Below, piece after piece: positions 8,931 to 17,826 of a stretch of DNA of 64,000 bases; the stretch's first letter is position 1; each line of letters starts with the position of its first letter. The stretch comes from UBA1952 sp965246905 (GTDB taxonomy: Bacteria > Bacteroidota > Bacteroidia > Chitinophagales > Chitinophagaceae): positions 310,001-374,000 of the forward strand of contig CBDFFZ010000003.1 of NCBI GenBank assembly GCA_965246905.1. Direction: 5' to 3'. Made by a program: the position numbers and the translations under genes. The notes beneath the pieces were generated by a model that was given only the letters and a program-made list of their open reading frames with translations, was not told where the DNA came from and ran no database searches.

Positions 8931-9644
8931 TTATTTTTTAAGGTATTTATTTAGCTCTTCCACCAACTCGTAAACAGTAGTACATGGGTTCATTTGATGA
9001 TATGGTATGCCTGCTGCCTGCTGGCTATGCAGCCGTTTAGCAAAATTAATGGCTTGAGATTGAGAGGATTCTAATCTTTTGTATAGACCTTCACAAGCCG
9101 ACGCTTCTTTTCCAGAAGATTCATAGCTATGGTTATTCAAATGTGCTCTCCATAGATCAGTAAGCATCTCATAGTATTCCGTACGGTGGTGCTGGCCATT
9201 AATTAATCTGTCATGTAGCAAAAACCATAATTCAAAACAATCGTTTGAAAACGCAACCCGAAAACCAACACGTAAGGCTTCAGCGATAGCATTGTCGTAA
9301 TCTTGCTTTTGGTTTGGATGACCATACTTAACATCAAAATCAAATACACACCAAACTTCGTATCCGGCATATTTTTCGTCGTCTGCGAAAGCTTTTGCTT
9401 TATCTACTAGATACATTTTACTTCCACCATATCCACCAAGGACTTCAACTGTTTTGGTAGCGACAGGAAAGGCTTCAAAATAATATTTCTCGGTATTTGC
9501 TCCTTCACATACCAACAAGAATTTCTTAGCCGGTAAAATATCGTCTTCTAAGTAGTTTACAGACTCGGGTAAAACGCCGAGTTCTTGCTGTTGAAGAAGA
9601 AACTGAGCATTGCGCTCGTCTTTATTCAGCGTCGGATATGCCAT
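8931..9644 (-). CDS. rloB: RloB-family TOPRIM-like protein
   Basis: 237 residues. KKFLLVCEGANTEKYYFEAF (~residues 41-60) is the family's CEG-x-TE motif, VWCVFDFDVKYGHPNQ (~96) supplies the DxD acidic pair, and AFSNDCFELWFLLH (~131) is the diagnostic SN-CFELW-LLH block. RloB proteins are thought to be TOPRIM-type nucleases paired with an AAA15 ATPase. The start lies 23 bp inside the end of that ATPase gene, so translation is probably coupled. Predicted effector half of an abortive-infection or restriction-linked pair. Confidence 0.85.
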   Translation of the reverse strand: MAYPTLNKDERNAQFLLQQQELGVLPESVNYLEDDILPAKKFLLVCEGANTEKYYFEAFPVATKTVEVLGGYGGSKMYLVDKAKAFADDEKYAGYEVWCVFDFDVKYGHPNQKQDYDNAIAEALRVGFRVAFSNDCFELWFLLHDRLINGQHHRTEYYEMLTDLWRAHLNNHSYESSGKEASACEGLYKRLESSQSQAINFAKRLHSQQAAGIPYHQMNPCTTVYELVEELNKYLKK

Positions 9645-10956
9645 CGGTTACAAGAGTCGTAATAATGTGATTTAATTCGCCAAGGAAAGGTACTGCTCCA
9701 TAAGTGCCTTGCAAGTATTCTTTTTCGTAGGAGGCATCTTTTCGAACACCTTTGAATTGAATGAGAGTCTTAGCGCTACTAATGCCATACCGATCTTTGT
9801 CCACGAGAAATACCTGGTCTCGACGAAGCGAGGCTCGATTAAGAAGACTTGCATCGTGAGTTACAAAAATAAGTTGCGCATTATGCGGATTGGTATCTTT
9901 GTTATGAAAGAGACTTACGATTTTCTCAGTAATTAGAGGATGAAAACGAGCATCAAATTCATCAATAATAAAAGGCCGCCCATGAAGAAGAGCAGTAAAA
10001 ATTGGCGCGCTCAAAGCAAAGAGTTTCTTTGTTCCTTCTGATTCCCACTCGGAAAATGTTGTAGGTATTAACCCTGTAGATTCACCTGAAGAATTATACC
10101 GCTCACGAAAAGTATATACAGTTTTGGGATTTGTGCCAGCTGTCTTTCGTAAAGCGTCCTGAAGCTCAGGAGATAGGCTAGAAAACTTTTCGTCAGGGAC
10201 ATCTAGTAATTGTATGTCTTTAATGCTTGGATCAACGGCACCCATCAGTTTACGTATCGCAGCTTGTTGATTGTCATCGCCGCTATCTAACCATCGCATA
10301 CTTAACTGATTACCCATTGCGTCACCTAAGCCGTCAACTAACATTAAGTGGCCTAAAGTTTTGCGAATTGCCAATGCAGTTTTGTTCCCCATGAGCGCCG
10401 TGCCAGTAAGAAACAGGCTATCGGGACGAAATACTTCATGTTCGCCATTGAGACTTAAATCAATATAGGTCTTTGCACCTTTAAAATTCGTCTCGACAAT
10501 ATCAATTCCACCAGGTCCACGAGTAAAAAACTTCACTTCTTGTTTATTGAGTCGACCAAATAGCCACTCCGCATCAACAATCCCATTTTTTATCTGAAAC
10601 CCATAGCGGTAGATAGAATTTTCGTGAACAAATAATAGTTGAAAAAAAACTGGCTCGTCATCCCAATCTGTAAGTAAGCCGAACCGTTCTTCCCAAATTG
10701 TTTTACCTATCCCTTCATTGCTTACAGACCGTACGACCATCTGATGAAAGCATGCCATTGCATTAGTAATGTTGCTCTTACCACTGGCATTAGCTCCAAA
10801 AATTGCTTTGCTTTTCAAAAGACGTACACCAGCAGCTTCGAATACAGGTTCTTCATCCATCCCCAGTTCGCCATTTCGAGAAGGAGCCGCAATCATGCTT
10901 AATTGTTGCATGTCACGAAATGAACGAAAATTCCCTACAGTAAACTCGATAAGCAT
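9622..10956 (-). CDS. AAA15-family ATPase (RloA-like)
   Basis: 444 residues. Starts MLIEFTVGNFRSFRDMQQLS, the typical OLD/RecF-like beginning. Walker A is IFGANASGKSNI (~53-64). Signature-like FSEWESEGTKKLF sits near 300, Walker B/D-loop region is FIIDEFDARFHP (~330), and the H-motif is IFVTHDASLLN (~368). ABC-type ATPases of this class sense DNA or phage proteins and switch on a partner nuclease (compare PARIS, OLD-Gabija, RloA). The 3' end overlaps rloB by 23 bp. Promoter region is the 100 bp upstream of 10956. Confidence 0.88.
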   Translation of the reverse strand: MLIEFTVGNFRSFRDMQQLSMIAAPSRNGELGMDEEPVFEAAGVRLLKSKAIFGANASGKSNITNAMACFHQMVVRSVSNEGIGKTIWEERFGLLTDWDDEPVFFQLLFVHENSIYRYGFQIKNGIVDAEWLFGRLNKQEVKFFTRGPGGIDIVETNFKGAKTYIDLSLNGEHEVFRPDSLFLTGTALMGNKTALAIRKTLGHLMLVDGLGDAMGNQLSMRWLDSGDDNQQAAIRKLMGAVDPSIKDIQLLDVPDEKFSSLSPELQDALRKTAGTNPKTVYTFRERYNSSGESTGLIPTTFSEWESEGTKKLFALSAPIFTALLHGRPFIIDEFDARFHPLITEKIVSLFHNKDTNPHNAQLIFVTHDASLLNRASLRRDQVFLVDKDRYGISSAKTLIQFKGVRKDASYEKEYLQGTYGAVPFLGELNHIITTLVTDGISDAE

Positions 10957-11077
10957 AGTCTTGTTTGTGTGATTTTCACAAAAGTATGTCTTTTGGTTGT
11001 GTTTAATGGCTGTTTCCTAAATAAGTTCTATTTAAAGCGCTGCTAGTTCTTTAGGGGATGCTTTTTAAAATAATTGT

Positions 11078-11491
11078 TTATACATCTCCGTATTCCAGCC
11101 AAATATCTGCTTCAGAATTTGGAATACCTTTCGCGTCAAGGTCCCTGAATCTGGCTGTAATAAAAGTTAAGGGCAATAACCCATCGGTTTTTTCGGAAAT
11201 TGCCTCAGCGATTTGGAATTCATCTTCGATCATTTTCCTGTTTGCTAGATCGTCATCATAAGATTGAGAATCCCAAAGCTTTGCCTCAAATTCAATCAAT
11301 GTGCTACTTAAGCGGCGCTGAATCACTTCCGATAACTGAAGTTGCCGATCAATGTCGTTTTCGTCTACGATGTAATAAGCGGTCCATTCAAACTTCAAAT
11401 TTTCAATCGGCCCATACCGTCGGCTAAATACTTCAAGCAAATCTTTCGCCGATATTTTAACCTGATAGTATTCTGCCTTTCCTTCCTTCAT
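11078..11491 (-). CDS. hypothetical protein
   Basis: 137 residues, not recognised. Acidic and soluble: EYYQVKISAKDLLEVFSRRYGPIENLKFEWTAYYIVDENDID, then LIEFEAKLWDSQSYDDDLANRKMIEDEF. No membrane segment, no known motif. It lies 121 bp upstream of the AAA15 gene in the same direction and might be its regulator or a fourth operon member, but no functional evidence is visible. Confidence 0.55.
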   Translation of the reverse strand: MKEGKAEYYQVKISAKDLLEVFSRRYGPIENLKFEWTAYYIVDENDIDRQLQLSEVIQRRLSSTLIEFEAKLWDSQSYDDDLANRKMIEDEFQIAEAISEKTDGLLPLTFITARFRDLDAKGIPNSEADIWLEYGDV

Positions 11492-11541
11492 TACGATTAA
11501 TTACAGAGATTAATTGGAATGAAAATACAGAATAAATCCGT

Positions 11542-11642
11542 AAAATTTGTTCATAGGCAAACCAAGCTATTTATCCATAAAAGATGGCTGAATTTTCGAC
11601 AATCTTATAATTTATAGGTTCTTATCTTCATCTCATTCAACC
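11542..11642 (+). repeat. ~100-bp upstream repeat, copy 1
   Basis: About three quarters identical to 13852-13953 over its full length (shared blocks AAAATTTGTTC, GCAAACCAA, GGCTGAATTTT, CTTATAATTT). Both copies lie ~100-140 bp upstream of a plus-strand gene (ApeA-like here, serine recombinase there). Likely a duplicated promoter/leader segment or the edge of an inserted cassette. Confidence 0.6.
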
Positions 11643-11743
11643 CGCTTATCATAGATAAAGACAGTTTATTATTATCAACTTTATCGCATGCTTACGTCGA
11701 TCCAACATAATAAAATTTTACTTCTACCAAGCCTGTTCTCATC

Positions 11744-13219
11744 ATGTTGAAATCAAATGACGTATCTCCAATAACCGAGTGGGAAAATACTGTTTATCCA
11801 ATAGTCCTCAAGACGATAAAGTTTGACAGCGATGGCACAATGCTGCCAGTAGATACTATTGTCGAAGTATGGCGCGACGACTATTACCAATTAAAAGGCA
11901 AGATTTCCGGAAGTGGTTTTTATTCGCAAGTGCATTCAAGAAACAAGTTTGTTGGTAAGGGAAATATTATTGTTGATGAGAAGCTTATTTGCCTAGATAA
12001 GGCAAATAACGTGGTGGAATTAGCCGGATGCGCATTCGGAAATCTGATAAAGGATGCCTCAAATAAAAGTAATGAAAGACAGGTCCTTGATGTCGAGCTA
12101 ATTTTAGACAGTATTAGGATTACTAATCCTAAATATGAGATCGACGCAAAAGTGAGGACCAAATATGAATGGTTTCTTGTGAGTGGAATTGAGGCGCACT
12201 TTGACTGCACAACCTTTCGAAAATACAATGAACCACATATCAAAATAAGACGTGGGGTCGATAAATATGACGACGATGCCGGGGATTATAATGGCAGTGA
12301 ATTCACCAGAGATTTTACTATCCTAAAGACTGATGTGTTGGAATGTATCATCGCTAAAGTACCCGACAAATACATTGGCGGGAATTTACGTGGACTTTGT
12401 TTTGAGTTTCGAGATAGTAATGTGGACCGTGCACACGCGGAATTTATTGATGATCTAGCCCATTTTGTGGGTTTTTTATTTGGCTGCGAACTCTATTCAA
12501 CTGGATATACTTTACTTCATAACGACCAGCTTGCTGAGGCCAGGTTAAAAGACCCGAGGCTGGAGTTAACGCATAGTCAACCAATGCCGCCGATACATTT
12601 TAATATGCACCACGATTGGGGCAAATTCTGGCTATTAATCAATAAGATTTTTCCAAAATATCTTGAGTTACAGGAAAAGTTACAGATTAACCAAGCCATC
12701 TCCAGGCGTTGGATTTCAGCACAACTGCCAGTGGGTACTAATTTACCGGTATTGGCAAGCGCCATTGAGATATTAGCTGGCAATTTCCTTAAACTAACGG
12801 GAAACGATAATCTCATTTATCTTTCTGAGGTAGACTACTTAGAAAAGTTGGGGAAAGAATTTGATGAAATTAAGACAAGACTCTTAGAGATACCTGACGG
12901 AAAAATAATCGTGAATAAAGTCCTCGGCGCATTCAGGAAAGGTGCAAATGAGAAAATGCAAAAATTTTTCTCGTTACTTGATTTGAAAATCGGTAAATCG
13001 GAAAAGACAGCGCTTAAATTAAGAAACAAAATGGCTCACAGTTCAACAGATTACACAGATGCTGAGAGAATTCACGAGGACCTGATATCAACAAGAGTAT
13101 ATGAAGTTCTCTTCAACAGGACGGTCTTAAAGCTGCTTGAATATCAAGACTTCTATAAAGATTATAGTTTGACGCGCAGCCCATCCAAAGACATATCAAT
13201 CAGCGCAGGAAACAAATAA
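11744..13219 (+). CDS. ApeA-like HEPN-domain protein
   Basis: 491 residues. The N-terminal half is beta-rich (IKFDSDGTMLPVDTIVEVWRD, YYQLKGKISGSGFYSQVH), as in the ApeA N-terminal domain. The C-terminal third is helical and contains LRNKMAHSS (~436-444), an exact R-x4-H HEPN ribonuclease motif, followed by RIHEDLISTRVYEVLFNRTVLKLL. ApeA-type proteins are single-gene abortive-infection RNases. It stands alone, divergent from the 11078 gene, and ends at a good terminator. The ApeA assignment is by architecture; HEPN assignment is firmer. Confidence 0.7.
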   Translation: MLKSNDVSPITEWENTVYPIVLKTIKFDSDGTMLPVDTIVEVWRDDYYQLKGKISGSGFYSQVHSRNKFVGKGNIIVDEKLICLDKANNVVELAGCAFGNLIKDASNKSNERQVLDVELILDSIRITNPKYEIDAKVRTKYEWFLVSGIEAHFDCTTFRKYNEPHIKIRRGVDKYDDDAGDYNGSEFTRDFTILKTDVLECIIAKVPDKYIGGNLRGLCFEFRDSNVDRAHAEFIDDLAHFVGFLFGCELYSTGYTLLHNDQLAEARLKDPRLELTHSQPMPPIHFNMHHDWGKFWLLINKIFPKYLELQEKLQINQAISRRWISAQLPVGTNLPVLASAIEILAGNFLKLTGNDNLIYLSEVDYLEKLGKEFDEIKTRLLEIPDGKIIVNKVLGAFRKGANEKMQKFFSLLDLKIGKSEKTALKLRNKMAHSSTDYTDAERIHEDLISTRVYEVLFNRTVLKLLEYQDFYKDYSLTRSPSKDISISAGNK

Positions 13220-13221
13220 GT

Positions 13222-13252
13222 GAAGCCACCCATTAAGGGTAGCTTCAATATT
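13222..13252 (+). terminator. intrinsic terminator after the ApeA-like gene
   Basis: GAAGC-C-ACCC / GGGT-A-GCTTC stem with a 6-nt loop directly after the stop codon, followed by an A/T-rich tail. Confidence 0.65.
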
Positions 13253-13539
13253 TACTTGCGAAGCTTACAAGAATACTAGGTGTTTGGCAAATGCCTTATT
13301 CTTAATCTGCTAAATTCTAAAAAACGCCTTTATTCTGATATCAATACTCGTCTCTTTCCCATTCAGCTAAGAATAGGAAAGAGAGAATTATGAGGCTAAA
13401 GGTTTTGTATTAATAAAAAGAATCGAATTAAAATTCTCATAAGTTATAATAACTTATTTGAATTCAATCCGAATTTTTGAAAAAATCCTTTTTTAAAGTT
13501 TAGAATTCACCTTAACAAATATCCCTACGCCTGTAATTT

Positions 13540-13713
13540 TTAAAATAACATCGGCGGCTCATTTTCTTTATTTGGCTGAGTTAATATTTGCAAATCGAAT
13601 TCTTTGGCCTCCATATTACTCATATTGCTATCCAAGTCAATTTCAAACATCGATTGAATTTCGCTGTCAGTAAGCGGTTCAAGCCAAGTCGCCCAATCGG
13701 ATTCTGCCGCTTA
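13540..13713 (-). pseudogene. 3' fragment of an unidentified gene
   Basis: Minus-strand frame without a good start: ESDWATWLEPLTDSEIQSMF, then KEFDLQILTQPNKENEPPMLF and stop at 13540. The open frame is cut by an in-frame stop at a small palindrome (13706-13720), so only the tail of a gene remains. The family is not recognised. The rest of 13250-13540 and 13820-13850 holds nothing I can support. Confidence 0.35.
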
Positions 13714-13820
13714 ATGCGGCTGGAGGGTTCTTGTTGTGAATTTCCGTTATAAGCGGGTTGGCATCTGTTGTAGTAATGGCAAAGCCATCGGCAACTTAGG
13801 CACTACCTACCAGATGCAAC
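13706..13820. other. structured inverted-repeat segment
   Basis: Palindrome GCCGC-TTAAT-GCGGC at 13706-13720. Then a nested structure at 13757-13820: outer arms GCATCTG/CAGATGC (plus GTTG/CAAC), middle arms GTAGT/ACTAC, inner hairpin ATGGC-AAA-GCCAT. It could be a recombination site or a structured RNA upstream of the serine recombinase. Confidence 0.45.
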
Positions 13821-13851
13821 AGGCTACCAATTAGATAAGAGTTTAGTCTTA

Positions 13852-13953
13852 AAAATTTGTTCGTATGCAAACCAACGTATGTGTCTGAACAAAAGCGGCT
13901 GAATTTTGCACATTCTTATAATTTGTAGGCTCTCTATCTTCTTGTTATTCACG
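13852..13953 (+). repeat. ~100-bp upstream repeat, copy 2
   Basis: Partner of 11542-11642. Lies upstream of the serine recombinase gene. Confidence 0.6.
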
Positions 13954-14011
13954 CTGTTTTAGTACTAAGCTAAGAGCAATTCTTTGCTAAAAGCTTTGCG
14001 TTTTGTTCAAA

Positions 14012-14029
14012 GGTAAACGTTCGTTTACC
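14012..14029. promoter_or_regulatory. palindromic operator or res-like half-site
   Basis: GGTAAACG-TT-CGTTTACC, perfect 8-bp arms, ends 60 bp before the recombinase start. Either an operator for autoregulation or part of the recombinase's binding site. Confidence 0.5.
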
Positions 14030-14088
14030 CCCGAATCTTTACTCCCCTCATCTTTTGGCTAAGCCTTATGGATAGAAGGAAGCAAAAG

Positions 14089-14760
14089 ATGATCAAAGCC
14101 ATAACCTACTACCGTGTTTCTACAGAGCGGCAGGGTAAAAGTGGCTTGGGGTTAGACGCCCAGCAATCAGCTGTCAGAGATTTTGCCCTCGCAAATGGCT
14201 ACACGTTAATCGGTGAATTCACCGAGGTTGAATCCGGCAAGAAGAACAATCGACCTGTGCTCTTAGAAGCGTTGGCATCTTGTAAGAAAGAACGAGCCAT
14301 GCTTCTTATCGCCAAACTAGATCGCCTTGGCCGCAGCGTTGCATTCGTCTCAAAGCTAATGGAATCCGGCGTTGATTTTAAGGCTGTGGATAATCCATTC
14401 GCTGGAAAGTTCATGATCCATGTAATGGTGGCTTTTGCGGAACATGAGCGCGACCTGATTAGCCTGCGTACCAAAGCGTCGTTGAAAATAGCAAAGGAAC
14501 GTGGGACTGAACTTGGCAGCCATGGGCGCAATGTTCTTTCTGTGGTCAACAAGGTAAATGCGCAACACTTTGCTAAAAGCATGAGCGAAATTATAACAAG
14601 GCTGCAAGCTGATGGCTTTAAAACGATCCGTGCCATTACCTCGGAACTTAACCGCCTGAATATACCAACCTACTCAAGAGATGGCACCAAATGGCATCCC
14701 AGCACAGTCCATGCCGTGATCAAACGTGCAAAAGGAACTGATGAAACATCCAATCATTAA
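14089..14760 (+). CDS. serine recombinase (resolvase/invertase family)
   Basis: About 223 residues from MIKAITYYRVSTERQGKSG; an in-frame ATG 21 bp earlier exists, but AAGGAAG sits before this one and the family starts just ahead of Y-x-RVS. The catalytic Ser is in YRVSTERQ. LDAQQSAVRDFA, LIAKLDRLGRS and FAEHERDLISLRTKASL are the conserved resolvase blocks. The C-terminal ~70 residues (TIRAITSELNRLNIPTYSRDGTKWHPSTVHAVI) form the HTH/recombinase-type DNA-binding part. Small serine recombinases resolve cointegrates or invert segments. Upstream palindromes may be its sites. Confidence 0.92.
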   Translation: MIKAITYYRVSTERQGKSGLGLDAQQSAVRDFALANGYTLIGEFTEVESGKKNNRPVLLEALASCKKERAMLLIAKLDRLGRSVAFVSKLMESGVDFKAVDNPFAGKFMIHVMVAFAEHERDLISLRTKASLKIAKERGTELGSHGRNVLSVVNKVNAQHFAKSMSEIITRLQADGFKTIRAITSELNRLNIPTYSRDGTKWHPSTVHAVIKRAKGTDETSNH

Positions 14761-14778
14761 TTCGGTAAAATCCAGTTT

Positions 14779-15432
14779 ATGACGTCAAATAACTATGCTC
14801 AAAATTATCCAAATCCGAACTTTTCGATCAAGACCGAAAACAATGTTGTGACTGTAACCTATAAGATGGCAACCTATGGAATTGGAAGCTTGTTTACCGC
14901 GATGGTGCTTCTATTCGTGCTCTCATTTCTTCCGTATTTACTGCTCAGCAGTGAGCTTTTCCTTTTTATCATGAGTGTGGTCGTTCCAATAGCCGTGTTC
15001 ATCGTTTCTAATTATCTCCGAGGTAAGCCAGAGAGCTTTTCTATTTCCCAAAAAGAGATCATTGTAGACGACGAACATTTTGCCTTGTCCCGTATCACCG
15101 GCTTTTACTTAACGGCACCGTACAGCAGTGAAGTACCGATAGCTGTACAAACAGATCAATCTAGCACATTGGTTGCTGCCTATGGATCTCCGGCATTTGT
15201 GACCGGAATGGCGGCAACCTATGCAGTCGCAAAAGGTGTTGGCACAGCGATTCAGGCAGGACAGCTGGCTTCAAACGCAGCAATGAAGCGTTTGATCAAT
15301 GACTACGCTGAAAAGAATGTCGCAATCACTTTTTCCTACGGACAAGAGCGTATAAACCTTATGGGTGGTCTTTCAGAAGAGATGGCACAAGCTGCGTATC
15401 CTCAGTTGTTGAAAATACTGGGTGCTCAATAA
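14779..15432 (+). CDS. two-helix membrane protein of unknown function
   Basis: 217 residues. Two hydrophobic segments near residues 33-55 (GSLFTAMVLLFVLSFLPYLLL) and 60-77 (LFLFIMSVVVPIAVFIVS), followed by a soluble C-terminal domain (SFSISQKEIIVDDEHFALSRITGFY), which resembles PH-like bacterial domains. It starts 18 bp after the recombinase stop and is probably co-transcribed with it. No family recognised with certainty. Confidence 0.6.
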   Translation: MTSNNYAQNYPNPNFSIKTENNVVTVTYKMATYGIGSLFTAMVLLFVLSFLPYLLLSSELFLFIMSVVVPIAVFIVSNYLRGKPESFSISQKEIIVDDEHFALSRITGFYLTAPYSSEVPIAVQTDQSSTLVAAYGSPAFVTGMAATYAVAKGVGTAIQAGQLASNAAMKRLINDYAEKNVAITFSYGQERINLMGGLSEEMAQAAYPQLLKILGAQ

Positions 15433-15475
15433 ATTTATCAAAGCAATTCTTAATCTACATTTTAAACAATCAAAC

Positions 15476-15826
15476 ATGAAATCAGGACTTAAAACAACGA
15501 TCCCGCTTTTCCTTTTACTTTTAACGTCTGCCTGTTCTAACGGTGCGGATAAATTCACCGGCAGGTGGGCAATGCTGTTAGGTAATGAAAAGCCTCCCAT
15601 TGTCGTAATCGAACGCAAAGGCGATAAGTACACGATGTACCAGGACGGCAAACCGGAAACAGCCACGACATCTTTCGTGTATGACAAGGAACATGATCTG
15701 CTTACCGCTCAAGAAAGCGGGGCGACAATTGACATTCGCTATGATGAAGCAACAAAGCACCTGAAAATGGCGACGCGTTCAGGTGGCGAATACATGACGC
15801 CTGCCGAACTCGAGCGGGTTAAGTAG
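15476..15826 (+). CDS. small lipoprotein
   Basis: 116 residues from MKSGLKTTIPLF; an earlier in-frame ATG would extend the product before the signal peptide and is less likely. Lipobox LLTSACSN gives a predicted lipidated Cys near residue 20. The mature part (FTGRWAMLLGNEKPPIVVIERKGDKYTMYQDGK...) is a short beta-sheet domain like the lipocalin-type stress lipoproteins. Role unknown. It lies 43 bp after the membrane-protein gene. Confidence 0.7.
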   Translation: MKSGLKTTIPLFLLLLTSACSNGADKFTGRWAMLLGNEKPPIVVIERKGDKYTMYQDGKPETATTSFVYDKEHDLLTAQESGATIDIRYDEATKHLKMATRSGGEYMTPAELERVK

Positions 15827-16029
15827 GATCACCAGCAACCATTAAAAAAGTGAGGCAAGCAGCCTTGCTTTTTTAATATCGAAGTATTCTAGCTGACATT
15901 GCCTGACGTAGAAGACGGCGGAAGCGATATCCCCACAGGTATTAAACGTTATGGGCTTAAACCAGTAAAAATTTTTTCAACGACAACCCTAAACAGAAAT
16001 TTCATTCGCAATTCTATCCTTCCAATAAA

Positions 16030-17109
16030 ATGAAAAAAGTAAATCGTTTATCAATAGGCCCATGCCGAATGGCCGTCATTGCTGTGGTGCTATTTACGCT
16101 GGGGACTGTTGCTTGTACAAAGCGAGAGCATTACATCGAACCCGCTATCTTAACTAAAGGAAGCGCAGCGCCTATCGTTAGTGGCGGCTGGCGTAAAATG
16201 GGCGAATTCCTAAGTGTTAAATGCGTACCCACCTATCTGTTCACTTTAGGGGATAAGGCTTATTTTAGTGTACAGGGGCCTTCCATATTGGCCTCTACTT
16301 TCTGGCAGTACGATCCGGCTACCAATGAGTTTACCCCGAAAGCCACACTGCCCGGCAATGAGCAAACCAAGCTGCCAATCTTTAGATTGAAGGTTGCCAT
16401 GGGTATAAATGGCAAGGGATATGCAGGCTTCTTCTGGACGGATGGGGCAACTTATACAGTGACCGGTAAAACGCCTATCTGGGAATATGATCCGGCTGGC
16501 GATCACTGGACGCAGAAATCAAACCTGTTTAATGATGGCTGGTATGCGCCTGCGGTGTTCACGCTTGGAAACAAAGCTTATGGCTGCGGCTGGTCAACGG
16601 ATGATGGTTACAGAAATGACAAAAGTTATTCTTACGATCCGGCGAGTGATCAGTGGACGAACCTGAATAGTTCTGTGCCGGGCAACAGCTATGCAACGTC
16701 CTCGGAAGCTTTTGCGCTCAATGGTAAGGGCTATACGGTAAACATCAATCTGTCGCTGGATAGCATTCAAACCTGTGAGTTTGATCCGGCCACAAATCAA
16801 TGGCAAAAAATCACAGGTTTTCCTGTTCAATATGCACCTGTAGATATGCCTAAGCGTTTCAACTGCCCGAGTTATACAATTGGCGGTAATGCCTACGTCT
16901 ACGTCTCTGGCACAACTGTGAACACGAATGTAACAAGCAACAGTATTTACCAGTTCTCAGGAACGACTAAGCAATGGACAAAAATGCCGGATTTCGGTGG
17001 GCCGACCAGAATATTTCTGGCGGCTTTCAGTATTGGCAATAAGGCCTATATCGGGTTTGGCTCTGACCGTGGCACTGATTATTGCGATCTATGGGAATAC
17101 AACCCTTAG
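16030..17109 (+). CDS. kelch-repeat beta-propeller lipoprotein
   Basis: 359 residues. Signal with lipobox-like TVACTK. Five to six kelch-type repeats follow, each with GxxAY or GKGY, then WEYDPAxDxWTQK (FWQYDPATNEFTPKATLPG, WEYDPAGDHWTQKSNL, YSYDPASDQWTNLN, CEFDPATNQWQKI). Kelch propellers bind carbohydrate or protein; Bacteroidota carry many as surface lipoproteins. No enzymatic domain. It ends at a strong bidirectional terminator. Cargo of the island with no obvious link to mobility. The 200 bp before it hold no gene. Confidence 0.85.
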   Translation: MKKVNRLSIGPCRMAVIAVVLFTLGTVACTKREHYIEPAILTKGSAAPIVSGGWRKMGEFLSVKCVPTYLFTLGDKAYFSVQGPSILASTFWQYDPATNEFTPKATLPGNEQTKLPIFRLKVAMGINGKGYAGFFWTDGATYTVTGKTPIWEYDPAGDHWTQKSNLFNDGWYAPAVFTLGNKAYGCGWSTDDGYRNDKSYSYDPASDQWTNLNSSVPGNSYATSSEAFALNGKGYTVNINLSLDSIQTCEFDPATNQWQKITGFPVQYAPVDMPKRFNCPSYTIGGNAYVYVSGTTVNTNVTSNSIYQFSGTTKQWTKMPDFGGPTRIFLAAFSIGNKAYIGFGSDRGTDYCDLWEYNP

Positions 17110-17137
17110 GGGAATCAACTAAATTTCAGCTTTGAAT

Positions 17138-17172
17138 AGTGCCTGCCTGATGCGTTTAGGCAGGCACTTTAA
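17138..17172. terminator. bidirectional intrinsic terminator
   Basis: Perfect 11-bp stem AGTGCCTGCCT / AGGCAGGCACT with T-rich flanks, between the convergent kelch gene and the DUF2958 gene. Confidence 0.8.
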
Positions 17173-17185
17173 TTTTAATCGATAT

Positions 17186-17584
17186 CTATTCAAGCTTTAA
17201 TTGGAACTGATTCTTCTTCGCGATTGCCAGCCGTTGCAGCAATTCATCATCGGTAGTAACATACTCGCAAATACGCGCCGCTTCACTGTAGATGGACATT
17301 GGGTATTGACCTTCAAAGTACTCATCACGCTCAACGGTTGTTCCCCATGGGGTTGTAAGATTAAACAGCTCATCAAGGTCCACGTACCGAAGCTCCGGGC
17401 AACCGTGGCCAAGATCACACAGGCCAAAGGCCATTGGTTGCGTTATATCCAATTCATTCAATAGAAAGGCAGCATTTGCACCAGGCAGGAATAGTTTGAC
17501 GACCGGCGCGTGATCTTTATCCCGGTTTTCCGGTTTGCCATTTTCAATCAGTCTGTCATATTGGCTTTGCGTAAAGAGTTTCAT
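17186..17584 (-). CDS. DUF2958-family protein, copy 1
   Basis: 132 residues. MKLFTQSQYDRLIENG, KDHAPVVKLFLPGANAAFLLNELD, FGLCDLGHGCPELRYVDLDEL are the characteristic DUF2958 blocks. Small soluble protein found on plasmids and integrative elements near antirestriction and mobilisation genes; function unknown. Two more copies lie at 25655-26095 and 28703-29149 in this island. Confidence 0.85.
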   Translation of the reverse strand: MKLFTQSQYDRLIENGKPENRDKDHAPVVKLFLPGANAAFLLNELDITQPMAFGLCDLGHGCPELRYVDLDELFNLTTPWGTTVERDEYFEGQYPMSIYSEAARICEYVTTDDELLQRLAIAKKNQFQLKLE

Positions 17585-17826
17585 TTCGGTTTCCTTTTTG
17601 GTTGGTGTTGTTGAAACAAAAACGCCTCAGAACCGAAGTGCTGAAGCGTCTTGAACGTGCTGATATTTTGGTGGGCGGGGAAAAATCGTCTTATTTGGAA
17701 AGATGTTTTTGGCGAAAATAATTGTGCGTGAAAGCCGCACCGTCGGTTGGTTTCTTCGTTTATTAAAACACTGACGGAAATAAGATTAAACTTCTTTACA
17801 CGACTGCTGCCCTTGTCGAAATAACC

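Noticed and set aside
13757..13820. Integron attC site
   Set aside because: The GTTRRRY/RYYYAAC core is not present and there is no integron integrase.
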